From UMGS1696 sp964457685 (GTDB lineage Bacteria > Bacillota > Clostridia > Oscillospirales > CAG-272), in NCBI GenBank assembly GCA_964457685.1, contig CAYWFS010000002.1, positions 1 through 64,000 of the forward strand: DNA of 64,000 bases, in the 5' to 3' direction. Shown in pieces: positions 49,856 through 57,527 of this stretch (position 1 is its first letter; each line of letters begins with the position of its first letter). Position numbers and translations under genes: made by a program. The notes beneath the pieces are model-generated. The model was not told where the DNA came from, searched no databases, and saw nothing but the letters and a program-made list of their open reading frames with translations.

Positions 49856-52662
49856 AGCATATCTCCATTATCGTTTTTGTCGCATTCGTCGTTTATTTCT
49901 TCGTTTACAATCTCATCGTTGACAATTTCCGAGACTTCTTCCGACTCGATTTTTATCACGCTTTTCTTTCGTTTTATACAATACTCCGCCGCACAAAGGA
50001 CAGCGAACAATGCCGTTCCGGAGAGTGACAGAATCAGTCCGTATTTTACGCAGTCGGGTTTGTACTCAAACACAAGCTCATGCTCACCTGCGGTTATATC
50101 GAATGCGATAAAGGCTTCGTTCAGTGCGGCTCTTTTCTCAACCTCAACTCCGTCAACGTATATTTTCCATGCGTCATCGTAGGGAATCGTTGTAAATACG
50201 GCTTCACTTCCCTCAGGCACGTTTATTGTTCCGTAGATTCTGTCATCTTTTTCGGAATGAGCGTCCATTGTTCCGTCTTGAAGCTCGCTTATAACGTCGG
50301 CAAATTCCTTTTCGTCAAAGTACCAGAAGAATGAGCATCCCGAGCGAATGTACATCTTGCTTTCTTTCATCACAAGCTCTACCTTTTGCTCACTGCCTAT
50401 ATCGAACGAACCAAGCTCTCTTATCGAGAAATCCTCACCGTCAAAGTATTTGCAAAGCTTTTTTCCGTTGAGCTTCAAATCCGCATCTCTGGGGTAATCC
50501 GATGGGAAATAAACGTACACGGACTTTGTGGACTCTATATCGAGGACATAGGTGAGCTTTGCCGTGTCACCACTTCCGTCCTTTTCAAAGGCTCTGTGAT
50601 CTGCCGCAAAGGAAACACTGCATCCGCTTTCCTCTTTATCCTTAATATCTACCTTTGACCATATTTTTACGTCATGACCTACCATTTCCGAAAGAAGCTC
50701 ATTCATATATGTGAACGGGTCGGAGTACGAATCATAACCGTCATTCGGCTTATCGTAGTCAAGTGCGGTTGGGGATACGGCATACGCTATTGACAGTGCA
50801 TATGGATTTTCGTATATATCAATATCGTCCTCCGTAGAGTCGTAAAGCTCGTACAGATTATGGATATAATTCATAACGGGCTTATCGTCACCCTCGTCTG
50901 CCATAACATAGCGAATGTCAAACAGGGCATCTGTTACTGCATTTGCACCCGCATACATACTCCAGTGCGACATTGATGCATATCCGAATCGTTTTAAGCC
51001 TTCAACCGTCTTTGCGTTGAGAGTAGAGGTCGAGTTAGAAAGTCCGTTTATTCCTATTGCGAAATTGTCATTCTTTTTTCTGTGAACCAGCTTTTCCGCA
51101 CGGTAAAACTCATCACCGGTACTTTCCGTAAAGGTCTCTGCCGCTGTCGAATATGTGTCAACCATCTGTCTGTACGAGCTTCTTTTTGAATATGACACAT
51201 CCTCATCAAGGGCATACAGCATAACCACACCGTTTCCGACAGCCTCCGCAAGAACTATACCGCAAAGAACTCCTGCCGAGACATTTCTTTTAACTCCCGA
51301 ATCGAGTGAGCGTACATATGACGGCATAACGGCAGAAAACAGTACAAACAGAAGTATACACACCCAAACACACTGAAAATCGGGGAGATTGTCGTAACCT
51401 ATCTTAGCAAGGATGACAAGCATTGCACACCATGCTACAGCCGAACAGGTAAACGCTTTGTAACCTATCTTTTTTATGTTTGCAAAAACATCGACCGCCA
51501 TGAGTAGCATGAGTGCGGAAAACATATAAGCAAATCTTGCGTTAAGCCAGTTCGGTTCCTGCATACCGTGCCATATAATATCAAGCACGCTTAAATTAAA
51601 GCTTGCCACAAGCACGAGCATAATGACAGCCATTCCGACTTTTTTTCTTGTCGGTATCTGCTCACAGAAGAAATACAGCGGTGCAAGTATCAGCGTAAGA
51701 GTTCCGCAGTAATAAAACGGCATTCCACTCGGTCTTACGGTATCATATGAGCCGAAAAATGCCTTTGTAAGGAGGTCGGCAAAATCAAACAGCTGAGACG
51801 GTGTAAAATCGGGTGTGGAAAACTCAAGCTTGCCGAAGCTGAGTGAATAGTATACGGGCAGAATTATCACCGCAGACATAACAACGGCAAGAATCGAATA
51901 AAAGCCTATTCTGAGAAACGACCTTGCAAAATGTTCTCTTTCCCCTCTCGGATTTCTTTCACTCGGAGAGAGCATGAAATAACGAACGAAGAACCATATA
52001 AGTATGAAAAAGCAGGTCATGTATCCGATATAGAAATTAGACATTATCGAATACACAAGCGAGATAACGTAAAGCTTAAACCTTCCATTTGATATAAGCT
52101 CATCCACGGCAAGGAGTATCAGCGGAAAAACTATCACGTTATCCATCCACATTACGTTATGCTGAAGCACTACCACATAGGATGAAAGTGCATACATCGT
52201 TGAAAACATGATCCTTTTCGTCACGTTCAGATTTCTCTTTTTTGTAAGCAGATATGAAAACGACAGTCCCGCACAGCCTGTTTTAAGAACCAGCATAAAA
52301 TACATGGCTTCCGTTATTGCTTCTTTCGGGAACAGTGCAACCAATAGCGAGAACGGACTCGACAGATAATATGCGAATATTCCCATAAATTCACCGCCGG
52401 CAGCTCTTTCAAATGTATAAAGAATGCTGTCTCCCGCGGTAAGTATGCTTCTCAGCTTCTCGAAATAATAAATATACTGTGCGTTCAAATCAAGTACAAG
52501 TACCGAATTTTTCCAAACAGGCCAAACTCCGATAAGCGAGTAGATAAGTATCATCCCGACAAACGGCACAAAAAACGAAAGCAAAAGAGCCTTTAAATCA
52601 CGGTGTCTTTTCGCTTTTTCGGGACAGCATGGAAGCATACCGTTTTCCGTAACATCAGTCAT
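49852..52662 (-). CDS. YfhO family membrane glycosyltransferase-like protein
   Basis: A 936-residue membrane protein. The first 490 residues contain about 12 hydrophobic helices, beginning LKALLLSFFVPFVGMILIYS with NSVLVLDLNAQYIYYFEKLR in the first outside loop, the typical start of YfhO-type proteins. The region 490-870 is a large outside domain, and one last helix near 880 is followed by an acidic tail. YfhO helps glycosylate lipoteichoic acid in Bacillus and Listeria. It overlaps the DUF951 gene by 8 bp and ruvA by 4 bp, so all are co-transcribed. Confidence 0.88.
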   Translation of the reverse strand: MTDVTENGMLPCCPEKAKRHRDLKALLLSFFVPFVGMILIYSLIGVWPVWKNSVLVLDLNAQYIYYFEKLRSILTAGDSILYTFERAAGGEFMGIFAYYLSSPFSLLVALFPKEAITEAMYFMLVLKTGCAGLSFSYLLTKKRNLNVTKRIMFSTMYALSSYVVVLQHNVMWMDNVIVFPLILLAVDELISNGRFKLYVISLVYSIMSNFYIGYMTCFFILIWFFVRYFMLSPSERNPRGEREHFARSFLRIGFYSILAVVMSAVIILPVYYSLSFGKLEFSTPDFTPSQLFDFADLLTKAFFGSYDTVRPSGMPFYYCGTLTLILAPLYFFCEQIPTRKKVGMAVIMLVLVASFNLSVLDIIWHGMQEPNWLNARFAYMFSALMLLMAVDVFANIKKIGYKAFTCSAVAWCAMLVILAKIGYDNLPDFQCVWVCILLFVLFSAVMPSYVRSLDSGVKRNVSAGVLCGIVLAEAVGNGVVMLYALDEDVSYSKRSSYRQMVDTYSTAAETFTESTGDEFYRAEKLVHRKKNDNFAIGINGLSNSTSTLNAKTVEGLKRFGYASMSHWSMYAGANAVTDALFDIRYVMADEGDDKPVMNYIHNLYELYDSTEDDIDIYENPYALSIAYAVSPTALDYDKPNDGYDSYSDPFTYMNELLSEMVGHDVKIWSKVDIKDKEESGCSVSFAADHRAFEKDGSGDTAKLTYVLDIESTKSVYVYFPSDYPRDADLKLNGKKLCKYFDGEDFSIRELGSFDIGSEQKVELVMKESKMYIRSGCSFFWYFDEKEFADVISELQDGTMDAHSEKDDRIYGTINVPEGSEAVFTTIPYDDAWKIYVDGVEVEKRAALNEAFIAFDITAGEHELVFEYKPDCVKYGLILSLSGTALFAVLCAAEYCIKRKKSVIKIESEEVSEIVNDEIVNEEINDECDKNDNGDML

Positions 52663-52861
52663 TTTTTTCTTCCTCTGTTTTGATAACCTTTTTTATTGCT
52701 TTTTCAAGCTTTTCTCTCGGCAACGTAAGATCCCGTCCGCATTTTTCGCATATCACACGAACATCACTGCCGCTTCTGACAACAATAAATACAAATGAGC
52801 CGCAGGGGTGCTTTTTTTTCAGTTCCAGCTTATCTCCTGCGGAAAATTTGGGGATATTCAT
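52655..52861 (-). CDS. DUF951 small zinc-ribbon-like protein
   Basis: A 68-residue protein. The conserved layout LELKKKHPCGSFVF, VRSGSDVRVICEKCGR and LPREKLEKAIKK is that of DUF951; Cys in HPCG and CEKCG may bind zinc. GGAGGG lies before the ATG. First gene of a transcript with yfhO, ruvA and ruvB, with a strong promoter at 52894-52922. Function unknown. Confidence 0.9.
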   Translation of the reverse strand: MNIPKFSAGDKLELKKKHPCGSFVFIVVRSGSDVRVICEKCGRDLTLPREKLEKAIKKVIKTEEEKND

Positions 52862-52893
52862 TTTTCCCTCCGTTATCCGTTTTTTCTTACAAT

Positions 52894-52922
52894 ATTATAG
52901 CATGATTTTCACGTTTTGTAAA
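52894..52922 (-). promoter_or_regulatory. Promoter of DUF951-yfhO-ruvA-ruvB
   Basis: TTTACA (52917-52922) and TATAAT (52894-52899) are 17 bp apart on the minus strand. Confidence 0.7.
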
Positions 52923-53024
52923 TAGAAGTTCAATCTTGCAAGAATATTTGTTTTATCACAGCTATTAATACCCTGTCCGTCAAGTCTTTACAAATCGGAT
53001 ATACAAAATTAACCCATACTAATC

Positions 53025-53053
53025 TTGATTTAATATATCTTCCATGATATAAT
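53025..53053 (+). promoter_or_regulatory. Promoter of the DtxR-type regulator
   Basis: TTGATT (53025-53030) and TATAAT (53048-53053) are 17 bp apart with TG one base before the -10 box. The repeated ATATATC/GATATAAT/GGTATATC around it could be an operator for autoregulation. Confidence 0.6.
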
Positions 53054-53083
53054 AGGTATATCACAACACAGCGAGGTTTAAAT

Positions 53084-53452
53084 ATGGCATTACAGGAATC
53101 GGGGCAGATGTACCTCGAAACAATATATATCCTCAGTAAAACAAGCAACAGCGTTCGTTCCATTGACGTAAGCGAATACATGAATTTTTCAAAGCCCAGT
53201 GTCAGCCGTGCTATCGGTCTTTTAAAGGACGGCGGCTACATTACGGTCGATCATGATGGTTTTATTACTCTGACCGAGGTCGGAATTGAGCTTTCCGAGA
53301 AGATATACGAGCGTCACACTATCCTTACGGAATGTCTTACAAGGCTTGGTGTTGACCCTGAAATTGCGGCACATGATGCTTGCAAGATAGAGCATATCAT
53401 AAGCGACGAGACTTTCGGTGCGATAAAGGAACACATGAAAAAATACAACTGA
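53084..53452 (+). CDS. Metal-dependent transcriptional regulator, DtxR/MntR family
   Basis: A 122-residue repressor with an N-terminal winged helix (MYLETIYILSKTSNSVRSIDVSEYMNFSKPSVSRAIGLL) and a dimerisation/metal domain containing RHTILTECLTRLGV and HDACKIEHIISDETF, where Glu, Cys and His sit in metal-ligand positions. It lacks the C-terminal SH3-like domain, like MntR. It should sense manganese or iron; no metal transporter lies next to it. It is followed by the palindromic element at 53462-53546. Confidence 0.9.
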   Translation: MALQESGQMYLETIYILSKTSNSVRSIDVSEYMNFSKPSVSRAIGLLKDGGYITVDHDGFITLTEVGIELSEKIYERHTILTECLTRLGVDPEIAAHDACKIEHIISDETFGAIKEHMKKYN

Positions 53453-53461
53453 ATAAAAACA

Positions 53462-53546
53462 GTGTCAAAAAATGAACCGACCCCAAAAGTCAGAAAAAAA
53501 TCTAACTTTTGTGAGGTCGGTTTATCGTTTCTCCGTATTCAGACAC
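53462..53546. repeat. Palindromic element nested inside a terminator stem (copy B)
   Basis: The inner palindrome (53475-53522) pairs AACCGACC with GGTCGGTT and CAAAAGTCAGA with TCTAACTTTTG. An outer stem GTGTC (53462-53466) with GACAC (53542-53546), extended by AAAC and GTTT, surrounds it. As with copy A it lies between convergent genes. The inner parts of the two copies are clearly homologous while the outer stems differ. Confidence 0.7.
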
Positions 53547-53551
53547 GGTTT

Positions 53552-54796
53552 TTAATTATATATTATTTTATAAAGGGCGAGCTTGGACGGTGCAGGATAT
53601 CTTTCGTCTCCAACATAGTATTTTATACCGATATAATCACCGGAATACGACATAATAGAACTTCCTTTCAGTTCACAATTCAACTTATATATTACAAGCT
53701 TATCATCTACTCGGCGAAAGATAGCTCTAGATTTGTCATACTTTCCAAGCAAGCTTTTTCGTTCGACATTTTGGAAATCATCCCTCAAATAACATTTTAA
53801 CGTTTCACCTATTGCTGTTCCATCCGAAAGACTAAACGGGACAATCGTATCAGCCAATGTCTCAAACCATATTACATCATCACATATTATCATGTCCCAA
53901 ATGCCATAACTTCTACTGCCATCTGAACTTGCTTCATCTATCACATCATTGTCTAACGCTATCGTTCTGAGAAATTCTCCATCAGCATTTATTACGTCGA
54001 TTCTGTATTCCCCCTCCTTCATCAGGCAGTAAATTTCCCCGTTATATGCCCGTGCCGAAGATATTATTTCGCCGATACTTCCTTCCTCCTCCCTTATTTG
54101 GTTTGTTTCAAATATGACTTTTGTTTCCCGGGTGTATAAGTCATATAGAGTTACTGTGTATTTGTATTTGTATCCATACTCTATCTGATGAGGTTCAAAA
54201 ACCACGAGATGACTGTCATCAAGCACTGATATATACTGGAAAGGAAGTCCGGTATCATTGCTGTAAACCTCCGTAATTCCCACGTTTTCTATATCAATCT
54301 TAAACAAGGCTGCGTCCCATGTTGTATAAACACACCCGTCAGGTGCAAAAAGTATGTCTCCGCTTGAGGTATTTGGGTTGTATATAGTGCCGATTGATTT
54401 ATGCTCCTTGGTTTTAATATCGTAAACAAAATATTCATCGTCTACAGTGTATGCGGTGTTTTTCTCGTTGATTGGAGTATAATGCTCCTTAGCATAAAGT
54501 ATGCAATCGTCAAGGAGCATTTGAACAGCACAGTATTCATCCAAATCAATTTCAGCAAACAATTCAAGCTCTACGGCATTTTCATCTGCTATTATGTAAT
54601 TAGTGTATTCATTCTCTGTTTCTACGCTCACCTCCTCCGATTCATCGTATATCTCGTTTTCTTCGTTTTTCGAGATTGATTCAATGTTTACTGACGATTC
54701 TTCATTTACCTCACCCGAACAACCGCAAATAACGAAACACAGTAAAAGCAAGGAAAGAGTAAATTTTAGAATAGCAATTGAAGTTGTTGTTCTCAT
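53552..54796 (-). CDS. Secreted lipoprotein, probable beta-propeller
   Basis: About 414 residues from ATG 54796, which lies 2 nt after the stop of the peptidase gene; the longer frame to 54823 contains that gene's end and is rejected. A lipoprotein signal ends in VICGC (Cys26), followed by an acidic spacer rich in Glu and Ser. The rest shows repeated strand segments such as YFVYDIKTKEHKSIGTI, VTLYDLYTRETKVIFE and DVINADGEFLRTIALD, which fit a beta-propeller. No enzyme motif was seen. Translation should be coupled to the C39-like peptidase, so they probably act together at the cell surface. Confidence 0.75.
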   Translation of the reverse strand: MRTTTSIAILKFTLSLLLLCFVICGCSGEVNEESSVNIESISKNEENEIYDESEEVSVETENEYTNYIIADENAVELELFAEIDLDEYCAVQMLLDDCILYAKEHYTPINEKNTAYTVDDEYFVYDIKTKEHKSIGTIYNPNTSSGDILFAPDGCVYTTWDAALFKIDIENVGITEVYSNDTGLPFQYISVLDDSHLVVFEPHQIEYGYKYKYTVTLYDLYTRETKVIFETNQIREEEGSIGEIISSARAYNGEIYCLMKEGEYRIDVINADGEFLRTIALDNDVIDEASSDGSRSYGIWDMIICDDVIWFETLADTIVPFSLSDGTAIGETLKCYLRDDFQNVERKSLLGKYDKSRAIFRRVDDKLVIYKLNCELKGSSIMSYSGDYIGIKYYVGDERYPAPSKLALYKIIYN

Positions 54797-54798
54797 AC

Positions 54799-55773
54799 TT
54801 ACCACCAATATCCTCCAAACCAATGGTCCATTATTACTTTATAAACAACACCTGATGACTTTGAATATGTTCCGTCCGGGTATTCAGTTGTTTCCCATGT
54901 TATATACGGATCTGTAAGTGTAATCGTACACTCATTACCGCTCTTTTTTATCCCCGATACATTCAGAAAATGTCCTTTTGAAGAATACGCCCAATTTTCA
55001 TCTTCCTCTATATCTATTTCCTCTGTATATATTTTCGCTGTATTTATTCTTATAATAGGCGGACCGTAATATTTACACGCTGTTCTAAACGAAAGAATCA
55101 TATCTTCCTCGTCTTCGGGATGTTCTTCCGCATATTCCGGTTTATCGGGAATATATGAATTTATATATTTTATCATATAGCTTGCGTCCGGAAGCCCAAT
55201 CTCTGCCGTAACCCCTAAATCGCTTGCAATTTGAGACTGACTCGGCACATTACTTACCTCATAGAACAACAATGTTTGTCTCGTGGTTGCAGGAGCACAG
55301 TAATAGTACGTCTCTTGCTCACAAAACGGCACATCTAAAGTATATTTATAGTCCGCAGCTCTTTCATTTGCAGCATTTATTTTTGCAAGCAGTTTTTCTT
55401 TCAGAAGTTCCTTTTGTTTTTCAGTATATTCATCACTTTCCTCAATCTCGGCAAGTCTTTCGTATACGCTCTTAACTTCGACTTCGTGAGGAATCTCACC
55501 ATCACCTTGCATAATACCGTCAGTCGCATCTCTTTCATTTGCAACATCTATTTTTGCAAGCAGTTTTTCTTTCAGAAGTTCCTTTTGTTTTTCAGTATAT
55601 TCATCACTTTCCTCAATCTCGGCAAGTCTTTCGTATACGCTCTTAACTTCGACTTCGTGAGGAATCTCACCATCACCTTGCATAATACCGTCAGTCGCAA
55701 CTATCGCACCTACAGCACCTTGAACAACAAGAACAGAGAATAAAACGCATAATAATTTTTTATTGATTTTCAT
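54799..55773 (-). CDS. Secreted C39-like cysteine peptidase with tandem repeats
   Basis: A 324-residue exported protein. A Sec signal (LLCVLFSVLVVQGAVGAIVA) is followed by two nearly identical 57-residue units (starting ATDGIMQGDGEIPHEVEVKS) that are acidic and helical, then a peptidase C39_2-type domain: VPFCEQETYYYCAPATTRQTL has the catalytic Cys, GHFLNVSGIKK the His and ITLTDPY the Asp. Family members cleave leader peptides or act on the cell wall. AAAGGAG lies before the ATG. The downstream lipoprotein begins 2 nt past its stop. The upstream terminator (55993-56030) suggests leader control. Repeat number may be wrong because an assembly gap is close by. Confidence 0.82.
   Translation of the reverse strand: MKINKKLLCVLFSVLVVQGAVGAIVATDGIMQGDGEIPHEVEVKSVYERLAEIEESDEYTEKQKELLKEKLLAKIDVANERDATDGIMQGDGEIPHEVEVKSVYERLAEIEESDEYTEKQKELLKEKLLAKINAANERAADYKYTLDVPFCEQETYYYCAPATTRQTLLFYEVSNVPSQSQIASDLGVTAEIGLPDASYMIKYINSYIPDKPEYAEEHPEDEEDMILSFRTACKYYGPPIIRINTAKIYTEEIDIEEDENWAYSSKGHFLNVSGIKKSGNECTITLTDPYITWETTEYPDGTYSKSSGVVYKVIMDHWFGGYWW
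55361..55702 (-). repeat. Two tandem 171-bp coding repeats in the peptidase gene
   Basis: Copies at 55361-55531 and 55532-55702 are almost identical at DNA level, differing mainly near their ends. Each encodes 57 residues with the helix SVYERLAEIEESDEYTEKQK. Near-identity suggests recent duplication or gene conversion. Confidence 0.85.
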
Positions 55774-55966
55774 AATTTAACTCCTTTTACTGAAATATCG
55801 TCATTTGGCTTNNNNNNNNNNNNNNNNNNNNNNNNNNNNNNNNNNNNNNNNNNNNNNNNNNNNNNNNNNNNNNNNNNNNNNNNNNNNNNNNNNNNNNNNN
55901 NNNNNNNNNNNTTTTTATTGATTTTCATAATTTAACTCCTTTTACTGAAATATCGTCATTTGGCTT
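55757..55966. other. Scaffold gap (100 N) flanked by the same 55 bp
   Basis: The N run is 55812-55911. The 55 bases before it (55757-55811) are identical to the 55 after it (55912-55966). An exact overlap of this size is what two contigs sharing a k-mer end would give, so the gap is probably artificial and the 155 extra bases should be removed. A real tandem repeat is the alternative. Confidence 0.85.
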
Positions 55967-55992
55967 ATATTCGTTTTTCGTTAAATTAAAAA

Positions 55993-56030
55993 GCACATAT
56001 GTCGATACTGTTTTCAGCCGTCATATGTGC
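55993..56030 (-). terminator. Terminator upstream of the C39-like peptidase gene
   Basis: A perfect 9-bp stem, GCACATATG and CATATGTGC, with a 20-nt loop, followed on the minus strand by TTTTTAATTT. It stands between the promoter at 56181-56210 and the peptidase gene and, after closing the assembly gap, about 64 nt before the peptidase start codon. Confidence 0.75.
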
Positions 56031-56174
56031 CTTTGCAAAATACGTTTCATGGGATATGATATACACGTCATAAACGTCTTATGCTCATGCGTTGCTCTCT
56101 GACGGCACACAAAATATCTGCCGAATGATACCATATCTCGTTCACATCCTTTCAAGAAAATCAAACTTTTATCT
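56031..56174 (-). ncRNA. Candidate leader RNA or small transcript, possible short peptide
   Basis: A consensus promoter starts transcription near 56174 and the terminator at 55993-56030 ends it, giving about 190 nt. GAAAGGA lies before a GTG (56145, 25 codons) and an ATG (56134, 37 codons ending in the terminator stem); the latter would encode a basic peptide starting MVSFGRYFVCRQR. Neither is a known gene. It may be a transcription attenuator for the peptidase-lipoprotein genes, a small RNA or a small-peptide gene. Confidence 0.45.
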
Positions 56175-56180
56175 GATTTC

Positions 56181-56254
56181 ATTATACCAAACATTTTTAT
56201 GAGTTGTCAACAGTTTTTTGTAGGTTTTTAATAGTTTTTGTAGGTTTTTAATAG
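56181..56254 (-). promoter_or_regulatory. Strong promoter with tandem 20-bp direct repeats upstream
   Basis: TTGACA (56205-56210) and TATAAT (56181-56186) are 18 bp apart on the minus strand, with TG one base before the -10 box. Immediately upstream are two exact 20-bp direct repeats (56215-56234 and 56235-56254), CTATTAAAAACCTACAAAAA, phased at two helical turns. Such repeats next to a -35 box are typical of activator sites or UP-like A-tracts. Confidence 0.65.
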
Positions 56255-56269
56255 ATTTTTTCAATAAAG

Positions 56270-56307
56270 AAAGACTCCGTTTTCCGAGTGAAAATGAAGT
56301 CTTTTTT
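56270..56307 (-). terminator. Terminator of the hydrogenase maturation operon
   Basis: AAAGACTcCGTTTTC pairs with GAAAATGaAGTCTTT around a short loop, just past the hydF stop on the minus strand and followed by a T-rich stretch. Confidence 0.7.
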
Positions 56308-56312
56308 GTATT

Positions 56313-57503
56313 TTATTTAAACTCCGGTATCATTGCCACGCTTCTCTCGAGTATTCCGGTAACGTGTGCGATAAATATGCCGTAGTTTGTGAACGGTACT
56401 CCGCAGTCGAGTGAGCATTTCATTCTGTACTGCACTTCCCTTTCGTTTAGCATACATCCGCCGCAGTGAATGACCGCAGAATACGGAGTAAGATCCTCGG
56501 GAAATTCCGTGCCTGAGCAGGTGACAATATTAAGCTTTTTTCCCGTGTGTGAGGCAAGAAAACGAGGGATTTTTACACTTCCTATATCTCCGCACTGCCT
56601 GTGATGAGTACATCCCTCCGCAATGAGAACGGTATCTCCGTCTTTTAAGCTGTCTATCGCATGGACACCGTTATAAGCTGTTTCAAGAAATCCCTTGTAG
56701 CGTGCCATGAGTATCGAAAACGAGGTCAGCGGAACATCATCGGGAACAGTCTTTGCGACACGAGCGAATGCCTGACTGTCGGTTATTACTACTTTCGGCT
56801 TATCTTTCAATTTTTCGAGAGCCAAGGAAAGCTCGGTATCCTTTGCTACGACTGCCACTCCGCCGAGGTCAAGAATATCGCGTATTGTCTGCTGCTGAGG
56901 GAGTATAAGTCTTCCTTTGGGTGCCGACTCATCTATAGGACAGACAAGAATCGCCGTATCCCCGGCTTCCATTATGCCGCCGACTATGGATTTTTCCGTC
57001 TCTTTTGGCATAAGTCCTGCGACACGTTCCTTCAGCTCATTTATGTTATTTCCGTTATTCGCACTTACGGAGATACTGTTTTCCGATTTATCATGCGAAA
57101 CAAAGCCTGCAATGTCGCTTTTCGTATAAACGATTATGTACGGGAGATTTTTTTCCTTTATCACCGTAAGAAGCTCTCGATCGAAGTCGTTCATTCCAAC
57201 CGTACCGTCAACAACAAGCACCGCTATATCGGTTTTGTTCAGTATCTGCTTTGTCTTTCGTACTCTTTTTTCTCCAAGCTCGCCGACATCATCGTAGCCG
57301 GGGGTATCCGTTACAACAACTGCACCGAGAGGAAGAAGCTCCATCGCCTTTGAAACTGGGTCGGTTGTCGTTCCTTTCACATCGGAAACAACGGCAAGCT
57401 CCTGTCCCGTGAATGCGTTTACAAGGCTTGATTTTCCTGCATTACGGCAGCCGAAGAACCCGATATGCAGTCTGTTTGCGGACGGGGTACTGTTAAGGCT
57501 CAT
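56313..57503 (-). CDS. hydF: [FeFe]-hydrogenase maturation GTPase HydF
   Basis: HydF is the scaffold on which the 2Fe subcluster is assembled before transfer to hydrogenase. The 396-residue protein has a GTPase domain (GCRNAGKSSLVNA, DTPGYDDVG, TKSD) and a C-terminal iron-sulfur domain with CTHHRQC and HCGGCMLNE, the Cys and His ligands of its cluster. It is the last gene of the hyd maturation operon, 24 bp after hydG, with a terminator behind it. Confidence 0.95.
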   Translation of the reverse strand: MSLNSTPSANRLHIGFFGCRNAGKSSLVNAFTGQELAVVSDVKGTTTDPVSKAMELLPLGAVVVTDTPGYDDVGELGEKRVRKTKQILNKTDIAVLVVDGTVGMNDFDRELLTVIKEKNLPYIIVYTKSDIAGFVSHDKSENSISVSANNGNNINELKERVAGLMPKETEKSIVGGIMEAGDTAILVCPIDESAPKGRLILPQQQTIRDILDLGGVAVVAKDTELSLALEKLKDKPKVVITDSQAFARVAKTVPDDVPLTSFSILMARYKGFLETAYNGVHAIDSLKDGDTVLIAEGCTHHRQCGDIGSVKIPRFLASHTGKKLNIVTCSGTEFPEDLTPYSAVIHCGGCMLNEREVQYRMKCSLDCGVPFTNYGIFIAHVTGILERSVAMIPEFK

Positions 57504-57527
57504 ACTTTAACTCCTTTATCTGAGGAA

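Noticed and set aside
55812..55911. The N run as a large unknown insertion
   Set aside because: Identical 55-bp flanks indicate overlapping contigs, and 100 is a standard placeholder length.
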